Shown here in pieces: positions 23,790 to 32,675 of a stretch of 45,740 bases of DNA; the stretch's first letter is position 1, and each line of letters starts with the position of its first letter. The DNA lies in the NCBI GenBank assembly GCA_002700095.1, contig PACL01000094.1:1-45740 (forward strand). Reading direction: 5' to 3'. The position numbers were made by a program, and so were the translations under genes. Under the pieces are notes generated by a model. It was not told the origin of the DNA and did not search any database. It saw only the letters and a list, made by a program, of their open reading frames with translations. Source of the DNA: Fulvimarina sp. (GTDB lineage: Bacteria; Pseudomonadota; Alphaproteobacteria; Rhizobiales; Rhizobiaceae).

Positions 23790-25784
23790 ATGATTTCCAT
23801 CCTGGCAAAACGGTTCTTCTGGAAAAACCTCCTCGGAGTGGGAGCCATCGTCGGCTTCGTCGCCGTGAGCGTCCTTGCGATCGGCAACGACGCCGTCGGC
23901 CGGCTCGTAGACGCCGAGATGAAGAACCGCGGCCAGAACTTCGCCAATCTCCTGCTCGGGCCGGGAGGCAGCCTCGACGCGCTGCTGACGGGCATCTCCC
24001 GCGATCCCGCCTCGCAGGACATGCTGCGCAAGATCGCGGATCTTTCCGGCATCGACAGCTATGCTGTCTTCGACGCGAAGGGCAACGAGACGTTCCGCTC
24101 GCGTTCGGAGCGCTACGAATGGCTGCTGCGCGATCGCAGCGGCGGGGTCTCCACCGGCGACAAGCTCGGCTCATCCGTCGTCGCGCAGCCGGGCTTCTGG
24201 CAGATCGTCTATGACGACGGCGAGACCAATCCCTCGGTGATCATGCCGCTCATCCGCGACGGCCGAACCATGGGCTTCCTGTCCGTGGTCGCCGACATGA
24301 TCTCCGAGCGCCACCACTACCAGGCGACGCTCGCGCGCACCTATTCGATGGTGATCCTGATCATCCTCGCGGCGACCTGCGTGCCCTTCATGCTCTATCA
24401 GCTCCGGCGCCGGAAGATCGCGGAGGCGGACGCCCGCATCCGCTTCCTCGCCGATCACGACACGCTGACCCAGCTCCTGAACCGGCGCCGGATGCAGGAG
24501 GCCTGCGACCAGCTGCTGTTCAAGATCCGGGCGACGCGCGAGGACGTCGCCTATCTCTTCGTCGACCTCGACGACCTCGCGGACATCAACGACCGCCTCG
24601 GGCAGAGCCGCGGCGACGAGATCCTGCGGATCGTCGCCCGCCGCATCGCTACCACCCTCGGCCCCGAAGACCTCGTCGCGCGGGTCGGGCCGGACGATTT
24701 TGCCGTCGTGCGGCGACGCGTGACCTCCCGCGAAGAGATCATCGCGCTGGCGTCCCTGCTCGCCGAGACGGTGGGCGAGACGATCGAGCTCGACGGGCAC
24801 GTCGTCGCCCCGAAGATCTCCATCGGTTGCGCCATCGCCCCCGAACACGGGCGCAGCCACTCCGAGCTCGTCAAGCACGCCGAGATCGCGCATTTCCACA
24901 ACAAGGGCGAGAAGCGCAATCCGGTGGTCTTCTTCGAACCGAAGATGGACGAGGCGATGCATCGCCGGCGGCAGATCGAGGCGCATATCAAGCGCGCCGT
25001 CGAGGAGGACGGTTTCGAGCTGTTCTACCAGCCGCTGGTCAAGGGCAGCGACGGTTCGCTCGTCGGCTTCGAGGCGCTGGTTCGCCTGCGCGACGAGACC
25101 GGCAAGCTGATCCCCCCCGCCGAATTCGTCCCGATCGCCGAGGCGCGGGGCTACATCAAGGCGCTGGGCAGCTGGGTCATTCAGGAGGCGACGCGGCAGA
25201 TCGCGGAATGGCCGGAGCCGCTGTTCGTCTCGGTCAACCTGTCCGCCGTGCAGTTCCAGGACGGCGATCTCGTCGACATCATCGTCGCCGCGCTTCGTGC
25301 CGCGGGCATCGAGGGCCGCCGCCTCGAGGTCGAGGTGGTGGAATCGCTGCTGCTCGAGCGTTCGACCGCCATTCTCGACCAGCTTCACGCGCTGAAGGAA
25401 CTCGGCATCTCCATCGACATGGACGATTTCGGCACCGGCTACTCCTCGCTCGGCTATCTGTGGCGGTTCCCGTTCGACAAGCTGAAGATCGACCAGTCCT
25501 TCATGAAGGCGCTGGAGAATGGCGAGCCCAACGTCAAGGAGATCGTCGCGACGATCGTCTCCCTCGCCCACCAGATGAAGATGAAGGTGACGACGGAGGG
25601 CGTCGAGACCGAGGATCAGGCGCAGTTCCTCGCCTCCCTCGGCTGCGACCAGCTGCAGGGCTATTTCTTCGGCCAGCCACGGCCGGCATGCGAGACGGTC
25701 GAGGCCTTCCTCGTCGGCTACCGGCGCTCGGACCGGTTCGGCGACGGGGCCCGGGAGGCCGCCCGCCTGCGCCGCATCGCCTGA
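23790..25784 (+). CDS. Membrane GGDEF-EAL protein, likely c-di-GMP phosphodiesterase
   Basis: Likely degrades the second messenger c-di-GMP. The 664-residue product has an N-terminal helix (about 12-32), a periplasmic sensory region (about 33-180), a second helix (about 186-205, SMVILIILAATCVPFMLY), GGDEF (about 220-375) and EAL (about 395-645). The GGDEF signature is replaced by GPDDF (about 300-304), so cyclase activity is unlikely. The EAL domain looks catalytic: EALVRL (Glu428 region), NLSAVQF, EVVES, the DDFGTGYSSL loop, KIDQSF, TTEGVET and LQGYFFGQP all keep metal and substrate residues. The degenerate GGDEF may instead bind GTP and activate the EAL domain, as shown for other such proteins. 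Confidence 0.93.
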   Translation: MISILAKRFFWKNLLGVGAIVGFVAVSVLAIGNDAVGRLVDAEMKNRGQNFANLLLGPGGSLDALLTGISRDPASQDMLRKIADLSGIDSYAVFDAKGNETFRSRSERYEWLLRDRSGGVSTGDKLGSSVVAQPGFWQIVYDDGETNPSVIMPLIRDGRTMGFLSVVADMISERHHYQATLARTYSMVILIILAATCVPFMLYQLRRRKIAEADARIRFLADHDTLTQLLNRRRMQEACDQLLFKIRATREDVAYLFVDLDDLADINDRLGQSRGDEILRIVARRIATTLGPEDLVARVGPDDFAVVRRRVTSREEIIALASLLAETVGETIELDGHVVAPKISIGCAIAPEHGRSHSELVKHAEIAHFHNKGEKRNPVVFFEPKMDEAMHRRRQIEAHIKRAVEEDGFELFYQPLVKGSDGSLVGFEALVRLRDETGKLIPPAEFVPIAEARGYIKALGSWVIQEATRQIAEWPEPLFVSVNLSAVQFQDGDLVDIIVAALRAAGIEGRRLEVEVVESLLLERSTAILDQLHALKELGISIDMDDFGTGYSSLGYLWRFPFDKLKIDQSFMKALENGEPNVKEIVATIVSLAHQMKMKVTTEGVETEDQAQFLASLGCDQLQGYFFGQPRPACETVEAFLVGYRRSDRFGDGAREAARLRRIA

Positions 25785-26014
25785 CCCGCGTCGCCCGGCG
25801 TCCTCGCCCCCGCACGCCATCCGGCCGCCGTGACAAATCCGCCCGCACCCCCTAAACCAGTGTGGCTTACGGACTTGCGGGAGCGGCCGGCGACGGACCG
25901 CCGTCCCGCACGGTCCGATAGCCGCAACGGAGCAGCGTCGGGGACGGCACCGCGGGAGGCGGCCGGTCCTTCGCAAGATGGCTGCGACGCGATCGTGTAG
26001 AGGAGGCTGCAGCG

Positions 26015-26929
26015 ATGGCACAGGAGATCTTCGAGGTTCTGGACGAGCGGTTCCGGCGGCTCTTCGTGCCGACGGCCCGGCTCGACGTGCTCTACACGGG
26101 CTGCCGCTGGGCGGAAGGACCGGCCTATTTCCCGGCCGGACGCTGCCTCGTGTGGTCCGACATCCCCAACGACCGGATGCTGCGTTACGACGAGTGCACC
26201 GGCACGGTCGGCGTCTTCCGCCAGCCCGCCGGCCATTCCAACGGCAACACCGTCGACCGCTCGGGACGACTGGTCAGCTGCGAGCACGGCGGCCGGCGCG
26301 TCTCGCGCACGGAGTTCGACGGCCGCGTCGTCACTCTCGCCGACACCTATGACGGCAGGCGACTGAACAGCCCCAACGACGTCGTCGAGAAATCCGACGG
26401 CACGATCTGGTTCACCGACCCCACCTACGGCATCGACACCGACTACGAAGGCCACCGCGGCGAGCGCGAACAGGCCGGCAGCCACGTCTTCCGCTTCGAT
26501 CCGCGCGATGCGAGCCTTTCCATCGTCGCCGACGACTTCGTGCAGCCGAACGGCCTCGCCTTCTCGCTCGACGAACGCCGGATCTACATCGTCGACACCG
26601 GCGCCACCCATGTCGAGGACGGCCCGCGCCACATCCGCCGGTTCGACGTCGGGGACGACGGCCGCCTGTCCGGCGGCGAAGTTTTCGCGACGTCGACCAG
26701 CGGGCTCTTCGACGGACTGCGCCTCGACGATGCCGGGCGGATCTGGACCAGTGCCGCCGACGGCGTCCATTGCTACGATCCGGACGGCACCCTCATCGGC
26801 AGGATCAAGGTTCCCGAGGTCGTCGCCAATCTCTGTTTCGGCGGGCCCAAGCGCAACTATCTCTACGTGTGCGGAACCACATCGCTCTACGCGATCCGGC
26901 TGCCGGTCAACGGCGCGAAGACCATCTGA
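26015..26929 (+). CDS. SMP-30/gluconolactonase-family lactonase
   Basis: Six-bladed beta-propeller metal-dependent lactonase of 304 residues, probably cytoplasmic because no signal peptide is seen. Metal ligands expected for the family are present: Glu in WAEGPAYF, Asn in NSPNDVV, Asn in VQPNGLAF, and Asp in FDGLRLDDAG. It would open sugar-acid lactones such as gluconolactone, but the substrate is inferred from the family only. It stands alone between two signalling genes with no sugar-dehydrogenase or transporter gene beside it. A strong hairpin follows the stop. Confidence 0.9.
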   Translation: MAQEIFEVLDERFRRLFVPTARLDVLYTGCRWAEGPAYFPAGRCLVWSDIPNDRMLRYDECTGTVGVFRQPAGHSNGNTVDRSGRLVSCEHGGRRVSRTEFDGRVVTLADTYDGRRLNSPNDVVEKSDGTIWFTDPTYGIDTDYEGHRGEREQAGSHVFRFDPRDASLSIVADDFVQPNGLAFSLDERRIYIVDTGATHVEDGPRHIRRFDVGDDGRLSGGEVFATSTSGLFDGLRLDDAGRIWTSAADGVHCYDPDGTLIGRIKVPEVVANLCFGGPKRNYLYVCGTTSLYAIRLPVNGAKTI

Positions 26930-26930
26930 C

Positions 26931-26975
26931 CGCCGACGAGCCGGGCCGGACCCGGGCCCGGCCGGCCCGTCGGCG
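26931..26975 (+). terminator. Long hairpin after the lactonase gene
   Basis: Arms CGCCGA and CGGGCCGG on the left pair with CCGGCCCG and TCGGCG on the right, interrupted by a small bulge. It begins 1 bp past the TGA. It is very GC-rich, has no U-tract, and probably marks the 3' end of the lactonase transcript. Confidence 0.5.
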
Positions 26976-27100
26976 GGCCGGCGGCGCAGCCCGCTGAGCC
27001 GCTCGGGGCCGTTCAAGGCCGGTCGGCCGGCGGCGACGCTATCGACGAGTTCCCGCCCATTCGGCTCTGTGAGGACGGTCGAGGCCGAGGGCCATCGTCG

Positions 27101-27189
27101 TTAACAAATCGTTATGTAAAATTGCGACATTAACCTTCTCTTAGAATCAAAATTTACAGAACCGGATTGCACGGTTAAGCTGCGATTAC
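27101..27189 (+). promoter_or_regulatory. Three CtrA-like boxes ahead of the RpfF-like gene
   Basis: TTAACAAATCGTTAT (27101-27115), TTAACCTTCTCTTAG (27130-27144) and TTAAGCTGCGATTAC (27175-27189) each read TTAA-N7-TTA(N), one mismatch from the CtrA consensus TTAA-N7-TTAA. The whole ~110-bp stretch is AT-rich in GC-rich surroundings, as expected of a regulated promoter. The last box is 23 bp from the ATG, where binding could repress rather than activate. Confidence 0.55.
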
Positions 27190-27211
27190 CAGTCGAGTGG
27201 AGATTGTACCA

Positions 27212-28129
27212 ATGCCGCAGGTTCAGTTCGCCGATTCCTCCCAGTTGAAGCCAGCGGCAGCGCCGGTCCCGAGCCACATCGTGGACCGGATCACCGATCG
27301 CACCGGCGCGCTTCCCCAGCTCCAGCTGATGTTCGAGGAGCAGCTTGGTCTGCTCTGGCTGGTCATGCATCCCGAGCCGAAGCCGGTCTTCACCCTGCCC
27401 CTCGTCGACAGCGTGCTGCGCGTTCAGAACGCCCTGCGCGCCATGGTCGATGCCGGCGAGCCGATGCCGGTCGAGGTCCTGGCCTACCGCACCTCGGGCC
27501 CGGTCTTCTCCCTCGGCGGCGATCTCGACTACTATATCGATTGCCTCGCCCGGCGCGATCGCGCGGGGCTGGCGCGTTACGCCGAGACGGCCTGCGCGGT
27601 CATCGAGGGCAACACCACCGGCATCGGCGGCCGGGTGGCGACGGTCGCGGCGGTGCATGGCCGGGCGCTCGGCGGCGGCATCGATCCGGCCCGCGCCTGC
27701 CACGTCGTGGTGGCCGAGGATTCGGCGAGCTTCTGCTATCCCGAGATCAACTACAATCATTTCCCGATCGCCGCGGCCCCCATCCTGGCGCGGCGGATCG
27801 GGGCGGTCGAGGCGGAGCGGATCCTCCTGTCGGGCAAGAGCTTCACCGCCGCGGAATTCTACGACAAGGGCGCGCTCGAGGCCGTCGTCGCCGACGGCGC
27901 CAGCGCCATGTGGGTGCGGGACTTCTGCAAGAAGACCGCCGCCAGCCGGCGCTCGCGGATCGCCATCGCCGCCGCCTTCAATCGCATGGGTCCCGATCTG
28001 GCGGCCGAGCTCGCCGGGGCCGGAGCGGCCTGGGTCGATCACATGCTGGCGCTCGACCAGGCGGAGATCACCAAGCTGCAGCGCATCGTCCAGGCCCAGG
28101 ACCGGATGCTCGGCCGCATGGCCGGGTGA
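27212..28129 (+). CDS. RpfF-like crotonase, putative DSF-type signal synthase
   Basis: Enoyl-CoA hydratase-fold protein of 305 residues closest to RpfF, the thioesterase/dehydratase that makes cis-2-enoic (DSF) signals from acyl-ACP. Family blocks: VFSLGGDLDYY (about 98-108, RpfF VFNLGGDL), ALGGGIDPARACHVVVAED (about 152-170) and YPEINYNHFP (about 176-185). The two catalytic Glu of RpfF (E141, E161) fall at Asp158 and Glu178 with the same spacing of 20, so the first is conservatively changed to Asp. ATG 27212 has GGAG about 10 bases upstream. The next gene, 199 bp downstream on the same strand, is a GGDEF-EAL protein, which echoes the rpfF-rpfR pairing of Burkholderia. An ordinary acyl-CoA hydratase is the alternative. 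Confidence 0.85.
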   Translation: MPQVQFADSSQLKPAAAPVPSHIVDRITDRTGALPQLQLMFEEQLGLLWLVMHPEPKPVFTLPLVDSVLRVQNALRAMVDAGEPMPVEVLAYRTSGPVFSLGGDLDYYIDCLARRDRAGLARYAETACAVIEGNTTGIGGRVATVAAVHGRALGGGIDPARACHVVVAEDSASFCYPEINYNHFPIAAAPILARRIGAVEAERILLSGKSFTAAEFYDKGALEAVVADGASAMWVRDFCKKTAASRRSRIAIAAAFNRMGPDLAAELAGAGAAWVDHMLALDQAEITKLQRIVQAQDRMLGRMAG

Positions 28130-28328
28130 TCCGGCGCAATGGACGGCCTTGCGCCGGGGCATCGCCCCGGCCGCCTCGGGGGCCTTCTCGGCGGACCGCC
28201 CATGCCATGGAATTGGCCGAAGCGTCGGCAAGTCCGCCCCCGCCTCGCGGCCAGGCGGCTCGGGGCGCGACAAGAGGTCAGGCAACCGTTAAGAACTTTT
28301 GCCTATGGTCGAGCCAACGGAGCTCACC

Positions 28329-30722
28329 ATGCGCGGAAGAGCGGTGTCCATATCAGCCGATAGTCGCTTTGCCTCTGAAGGCCTGGAAGCACGCCAAACG
28401 AGCCGGCAGCGCCGCAGCGCGCGCAGGAGCGTGACGGCCGAGCGCGAGAGCATTCTCGTTGGCTCCCTGTTCTCCTCCCCCGCCTCGATCGTCATCTCCA
28501 ACATCGTCGGCATCCTGGTGATGCTGATGTCGTGGCACTGGACCCGCGACCACACCTTCTACACGCTCAGCTGCATCACCATCGCGGTCCTCCTCGGGCG
28601 GATCGCGACCCTCGTGCGCTATCGCCTCGCCTGCCACGAGGAAGAGGATGGCCGCGCCGTCCGGCGCTGGGACATCGAGTTTCAGATCGGGGCGACGCTG
28701 TTTGCCGGCTTGCAGGGCATCAGCTGCTTCCACGCCATTTCGGGGACCAGCAGCCCCGCGGTGCAGATCCTCAACGTCATCGCCGCGGTGGCCTTCTCGT
28801 CCGGCTATGTGGCGCGCAACGCCGCCCGGCCGAAATACGTCATCGTCCAGGTCTTGTGCCTCTGTGTGCCGCTGATGCTGGCGCTGGAGCATTCCAACCA
28901 GCCCTACTACCGGGCGATCGCGGTCTTCATCATCCTCTACATGCTGACGAATTTCGTCATCGTCCTGTCCCTCAACCGCAATCTGCGGGCGCTGGCCGAT
29001 GCGACCGCCGAGGCGCGCGAGAACGAGGGATCGTCGCGCAAGCATGCCGAACAGGCGCATCTGGCGCTGCGCGCGATGACTCACGGCCTCGTCACCTTCG
29101 ACGAGACGCTGTCGGGCGAGCTGCAGAACGACCGCCACGGCGAGCTCTACGGCGTGACGGCCGATCGCGAGGAGACCAGCCTCGAGGCGATGCTGGCCCA
29201 TGCCGTCAAGTGTCGCCGGCTGTCGCGCAGCGACGCCACCCTGATCCGCCAGGACGTCGCCCGCACGCTGAAGGACCAGATCGCCAATACCCGCGAACTG
29301 ACGACGCCCGACGGCAAGACGCTGCTCCTGCATGTCGAGCCGACCGAGGCCGGCGGCATCCTGATCGTCACCGAGGACATCAGCGAGCGCAAGCAGACCC
29401 AGCAGAAGATCGAGACCATGGCCCGCACCGATCCCCTCACCGGGATGGCGAACCGCCACGAACTCGACCGGATGCTGGCCTCGATCGGCCCCGGCTTCCG
29501 GGAAGGCATCGGCTCGGTCGCGATCCTCTACATCGACCTCGACGACTTCAAGACCATCAACGATTCCCTCGGCCATGCGACCGGCGACAAGGTGCTGGTC
29601 GCCATCGCCGAGCGGATCCGCTCGGCCGTGCGCGTGTCGGATTTCCTGGCGCGCTTCGGCGGCGACGAGTTCGTCGCGATCATTCCCTCGGCCGACAGCG
29701 AGGCGAGCCTTCTGGCCGCCGAGCGGGTGATGCAGGCGCTCAGCCCGCCGATCATCATCGGCGACCGGAAATTCTCCGTCGGTGCCAGCATCGGCGCCGC
29801 CGTCGGCCCCCGCCACGGCGGGGACGGCGCGACGCTGATGACGGCGGCCGATCTCGCCCTCTACGAATCCAAGTCGACCGGCAAGAACCGCGTCAGCCTG
29901 TTCCGGCCCGAAATGGAGGCCTCGTTCCGCCGCCGCACCGAGCTCGAGCGGGAAATGCGCGAAGGCCTGTCCGGCGGACAGTTCGCGCTGCACTATCAGC
30001 CGATCGTCGAAATGGCCTCCGGCAAGGTGGTTTCCGTGGAGGCACTGCTGCGCTGGAACCATCCCGCCAAGGGCAGCATCTCGCCGGCCGAATTCATTCC
30101 CATCGCCGAGCGCAGCGACCTGATCTCGGACCTCGGGGAATGGGTGCTGCGGCGCGCCGCCGGCGATCTTGCCCGCATGCCGGACGAGATCTCGATCTCG
30201 GTCAACGTCTCGCCAATGCAGTTCCGCCAGCCCCAGCGCCTCGTCACCGCGGTGCGTGAGCTGATCGCCGAAGGCAAGGTCCCGGCCGAGCGGCTGGAGC
30301 TGGAACTCACCGAATCGGTGCTCGTCGACAACCCCGAACTGACCCTCGCGACGATGAAGGAGCTGCGCTCCCTCGGCCTGCGCTTCTCGCTTGACGACTT
30401 CGGCACCGGCTATGCCTCGATCGGCTACCTGGCGACCTATTCCTTCGACAAGGTGAAGATCGATCGCAGCTTCGCCAGCGTCATCGCCGACAATGGCGCG
30501 GCGCGCTCGGTGGTGGAACTCGTCCAGCACCTCGCCGACCGGATCGGCTTCACCGTCGTTGCCGAGGGTCTGGAAGACGCCGACCAGGTCGCCGCCATCG
30601 CCGCCACCGGCATCGCGCTCGCCCAGGGCTACTTCTTCGGCCGACCGGAACCGATCGACGTCATCGAAGCCGAGCTGACGGCCGCCGCCGGGCCTCGCAC
30701 TCTTGAGACGCCTGCTGGCTGA
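28329..30722 (+). CDS. Six-helix membrane PAS-GGDEF-EAL protein
   Basis: Bifunctional c-di-GMP enzyme of 797 residues. ATG 28329 is chosen because CGGAG lies 6 bases upstream; TTG 28299 and ATG 28305 are weaker. After a basic ~45-residue N-terminus come six predicted membrane helices (about 50-220), then a degenerate PAS-like region ending GGILIVTEDISERK, GGDEF (about 365-525) and EAL (about 540-780). GGDEF is intact in ARFGGDEFVA and is preceded by an RVSD inhibitory I-site at the proper 5-residue spacing. EAL is intact (EALLRW, NVSPMQF, DDFGTGYASI, KIDRSF, AEGLED, QGYFFGRP). Both activities are possible. Placed behind the RpfF-like gene, its membrane part is a candidate fatty-acid-signal receptor, which is inference. 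Confidence 0.93.
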   Translation: MRGRAVSISADSRFASEGLEARQTSRQRRSARRSVTAERESILVGSLFSSPASIVISNIVGILVMLMSWHWTRDHTFYTLSCITIAVLLGRIATLVRYRLACHEEEDGRAVRRWDIEFQIGATLFAGLQGISCFHAISGTSSPAVQILNVIAAVAFSSGYVARNAARPKYVIVQVLCLCVPLMLALEHSNQPYYRAIAVFIILYMLTNFVIVLSLNRNLRALADATAEARENEGSSRKHAEQAHLALRAMTHGLVTFDETLSGELQNDRHGELYGVTADREETSLEAMLAHAVKCRRLSRSDATLIRQDVARTLKDQIANTRELTTPDGKTLLLHVEPTEAGGILIVTEDISERKQTQQKIETMARTDPLTGMANRHELDRMLASIGPGFREGIGSVAILYIDLDDFKTINDSLGHATGDKVLVAIAERIRSAVRVSDFLARFGGDEFVAIIPSADSEASLLAAERVMQALSPPIIIGDRKFSVGASIGAAVGPRHGGDGATLMTAADLALYESKSTGKNRVSLFRPEMEASFRRRTELEREMREGLSGGQFALHYQPIVEMASGKVVSVEALLRWNHPAKGSISPAEFIPIAERSDLISDLGEWVLRRAAGDLARMPDEISISVNVSPMQFRQPQRLVTAVRELIAEGKVPAERLELELTESVLVDNPELTLATMKELRSLGLRFSLDDFGTGYASIGYLATYSFDKVKIDRSFASVIADNGAARSVVELVQHLADRIGFTVVAEGLEDADQVAAIAATGIALAQGYFFGRPEPIDVIEAELTAAAGPRTLETPAG

Positions 30723-31047
30723 GCGCCCGCGACGGCCGCTCGGCCGTTCGGTCGCTGCCGGCCACCTTTCGACGAGAGAGCGCCGGGCCTCGCCGTCGCT
30801 CCCCGAAGGGAACGGGCACCGCCTCAAAAAAACTTGCGTCCCACTCGCCGACCGATGCCGCGCATGCAGCCACGCAGTCTCCCCGGTCGATCGGACCGGA
30901 TGTTGCATGAGCCCGCGCGCAACTTGATCCGCTTGACGTCCGGCCCATCCCGAACCGACCCACCGGATCGAGGTTCGGCGCGGCCGGGGCTCACCCGACC
31001 GCGCCTTCTCCTGCCGTCGCTGCCGCAACCGACCCGTATCGCCGCCC
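30723..31047. other. 325-bp convergent intergenic region
   Basis: Lies between the plus-strand GGDEF-EAL gene and the minus-strand TRAP permease gene. No credible gene or RNA was seen. A CGGCCGCTCGGCCG inverted repeat lies within the first 25 bp, and an AAAAAAA run occurs at about 30826. The remainder is GC-rich with short chance frames only. Confidence 0.5.
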
Positions 31048-32673
31048 CTACCGGACGATCATTTCCGGGCCCATCAGGCTGTAGGGCAGCCATGTCGAGA
31101 GCCAGGGCACATAGGTCACGATGATCAGGAAGAGGAACAGCACCCCGACGAAGGGCAACGCCGCCTTCACCACCTTGACGAGGCTCATGCCGGTGATGCC
31201 CGAGGTGACGAAGAGGTTCAGCCCGATCGGCGGCGTGATCATGCCGATCTCCATGTTGACCACCATGATGATGCCGAGATGCACCGGATCGACGCCGAGT
31301 TCCATGGCGATCGGGAACACCACCGGCGCGACGATCAGCAGGAGGCCCGACGGCTCCATGAACTGGCCGCCGATGAGCAGCAGCACGTTCACCGCGATCA
31401 GGAAGGTGAACCAGGTGAAGCCGTAGTCGAGCATCACGGCGGTGATCGCATCGGGAATGCGCTCCGAGGTGAGCACATGGGCGAACAGCAGCGCGTTGAC
31501 GATGATGAACATCAGCATCACCGTCGTCTTCGACGCGTCCACCAGCACCTTGCGGGTCTCGCCATGGAAGCAGGCGGGGATGAAGGTCTTGCCGATCATC
31601 GCGAAGTTGCGCCCGAAGATCGGCAGGCCGGCCGCCAGCGTGCCGCCGATGGCCCCGGCGCCCCCCTCGCCCCGCCACAACGCATAGGCAAGGCCGATCA
31701 GGATCGCCGGGATGCCGCAGAGCGCCGCCCGCTCGCCGAAGGACAGCGTCGAGCCGCCACCCGGACCGGCCGTCAGGAAATAGACGAGGATCAGCGCGAC
31801 GATGAAGAAGGAGACGCCGTAGGCGAGAGCCGAGAAGCCGGCGCGCGCGCGCCGCCCGTCGGTCTCCGCGAGCCAGGGCTGGCCTTTCAGCGGCCCCATG
31901 TCGCGATAGACGAAGACGGCGATCAGGAAGGCATAGACCGCGGCGACGGCCGCCGCCTCGGTCGGCGTGAAGACGCCGCCATAGATGCCGCCGAGGATGA
32001 TGACGATCAGGAACAGGCCGAAGCCCGCCGACTTGCCGTCGCGAAGCAGCGGCAGGAAGCCCCGCCACGGCTCGGAGGGCAGGTTCTTCCAGCGCGCCAC
32101 GATGTAGATCGCGCCCATCAGCATCAGCCCGGCGAGGAGGCCGGGAATGACGCCGGCGAGGAACATCCGCCCGACGGAGACGTTCGTCGCCGCCGAATAG
32201 ACGACCATGACGATCGAGGGCGGGATCAGGATGCCGAGGGTGCCCGCATTGGCGATGATGCCGGCGGAGAACTCCTTGGTGTAGCCGACCTTGCGCATGC
32301 CGGCGATGGCGATGGTGCCGATGGCGACGACGGTGGCCGGCGAGGAGCCCGACAGGGCCGCAAACAGCATGCAGGCCAGCACCGAGGCCATGGCGAGGCC
32401 GCCGCGGAAATGCCCGACAGCGGCGATCGCGAAGTCGATCAGCCGCTTGGCGACGCCGCCCGTCGACATGAAGGCCGAGGCGAGGACGAAGAACGGGATC
32501 GCCAGAAGCGTATAGTTCTGGGCCGCCGTGAACAGCTGGATCGCCACCGACGACATCGAGTCGGTGGAGAAGAAGGCGATCATGATCACGGCCGACAGGC
32601 CGAGCGAGATTGCCACCGGCACGCCGAGAAACAGGAGGCCGAGGACGAGAATGAGGAGAACGAGAGATTCCAT
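31048..32673 (-). CDS. dctM: TRAP transporter large permease DctM, extended
   Basis: Membrane translocation subunit of a tripartite ATP-independent periplasmic transporter, Na+-driven. Start ATG 32673 lies 2 bp after the dctQ stop. The 541-residue product is about 110 residues longer than usual DctM (about 425-430). The first half (MESLVLLILVLGLLFLGVPVA, IPFFVLASAFMSTGG, FAALSGSSPATVVAIG, ANAGTLGILIPPSI) and the last third (MEPSGLLLIVAPVVFP, MEIGMITPPIGLNLFV) are canonical. The extra part (about residues 265-385) begins after VYAFLIAVFVYRDMG, carries two additional hydrophobic helices (ALAYGVSFFIVALILVYFL; AALCGIPAILIGLAYALW) and a soluble stretch. The insertion is uninterrupted in frame, so it is probably a genuine subfamily feature. 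Confidence 0.94.
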   Translation of the reverse strand: MESLVLLILVLGLLFLGVPVAISLGLSAVIMIAFFSTDSMSSVAIQLFTAAQNYTLLAIPFFVLASAFMSTGGVAKRLIDFAIAAVGHFRGGLAMASVLACMLFAALSGSSPATVVAIGTIAIAGMRKVGYTKEFSAGIIANAGTLGILIPPSIVMVVYSAATNVSVGRMFLAGVIPGLLAGLMLMGAIYIVARWKNLPSEPWRGFLPLLRDGKSAGFGLFLIVIILGGIYGGVFTPTEAAAVAAVYAFLIAVFVYRDMGPLKGQPWLAETDGRRARAGFSALAYGVSFFIVALILVYFLTAGPGGGSTLSFGERAALCGIPAILIGLAYALWRGEGGAGAIGGTLAAGLPIFGRNFAMIGKTFIPACFHGETRKVLVDASKTTVMLMFIIVNALLFAHVLTSERIPDAITAVMLDYGFTWFTFLIAVNVLLLIGGQFMEPSGLLLIVAPVVFPIAMELGVDPVHLGIIMVVNMEIGMITPPIGLNLFVTSGITGMSLVKVVKAALPFVGVLFLFLIIVTYVPWLSTWLPYSLMGPEMIVR

Positions 32674-32675
32674 GA

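Noticed and set aside
24171..26021. 616-codon open frame on the minus strand
   Set aside because: Antisense to the first GGDEF-EAL gene and composed of Arg/Asp/Leu-rich chance sequence.
28353..31028. 891-codon open frame on the minus strand
   Set aside because: Antisense to the GGDEF-EAL gene, which has intact catalytic motifs; the antisense product has none.
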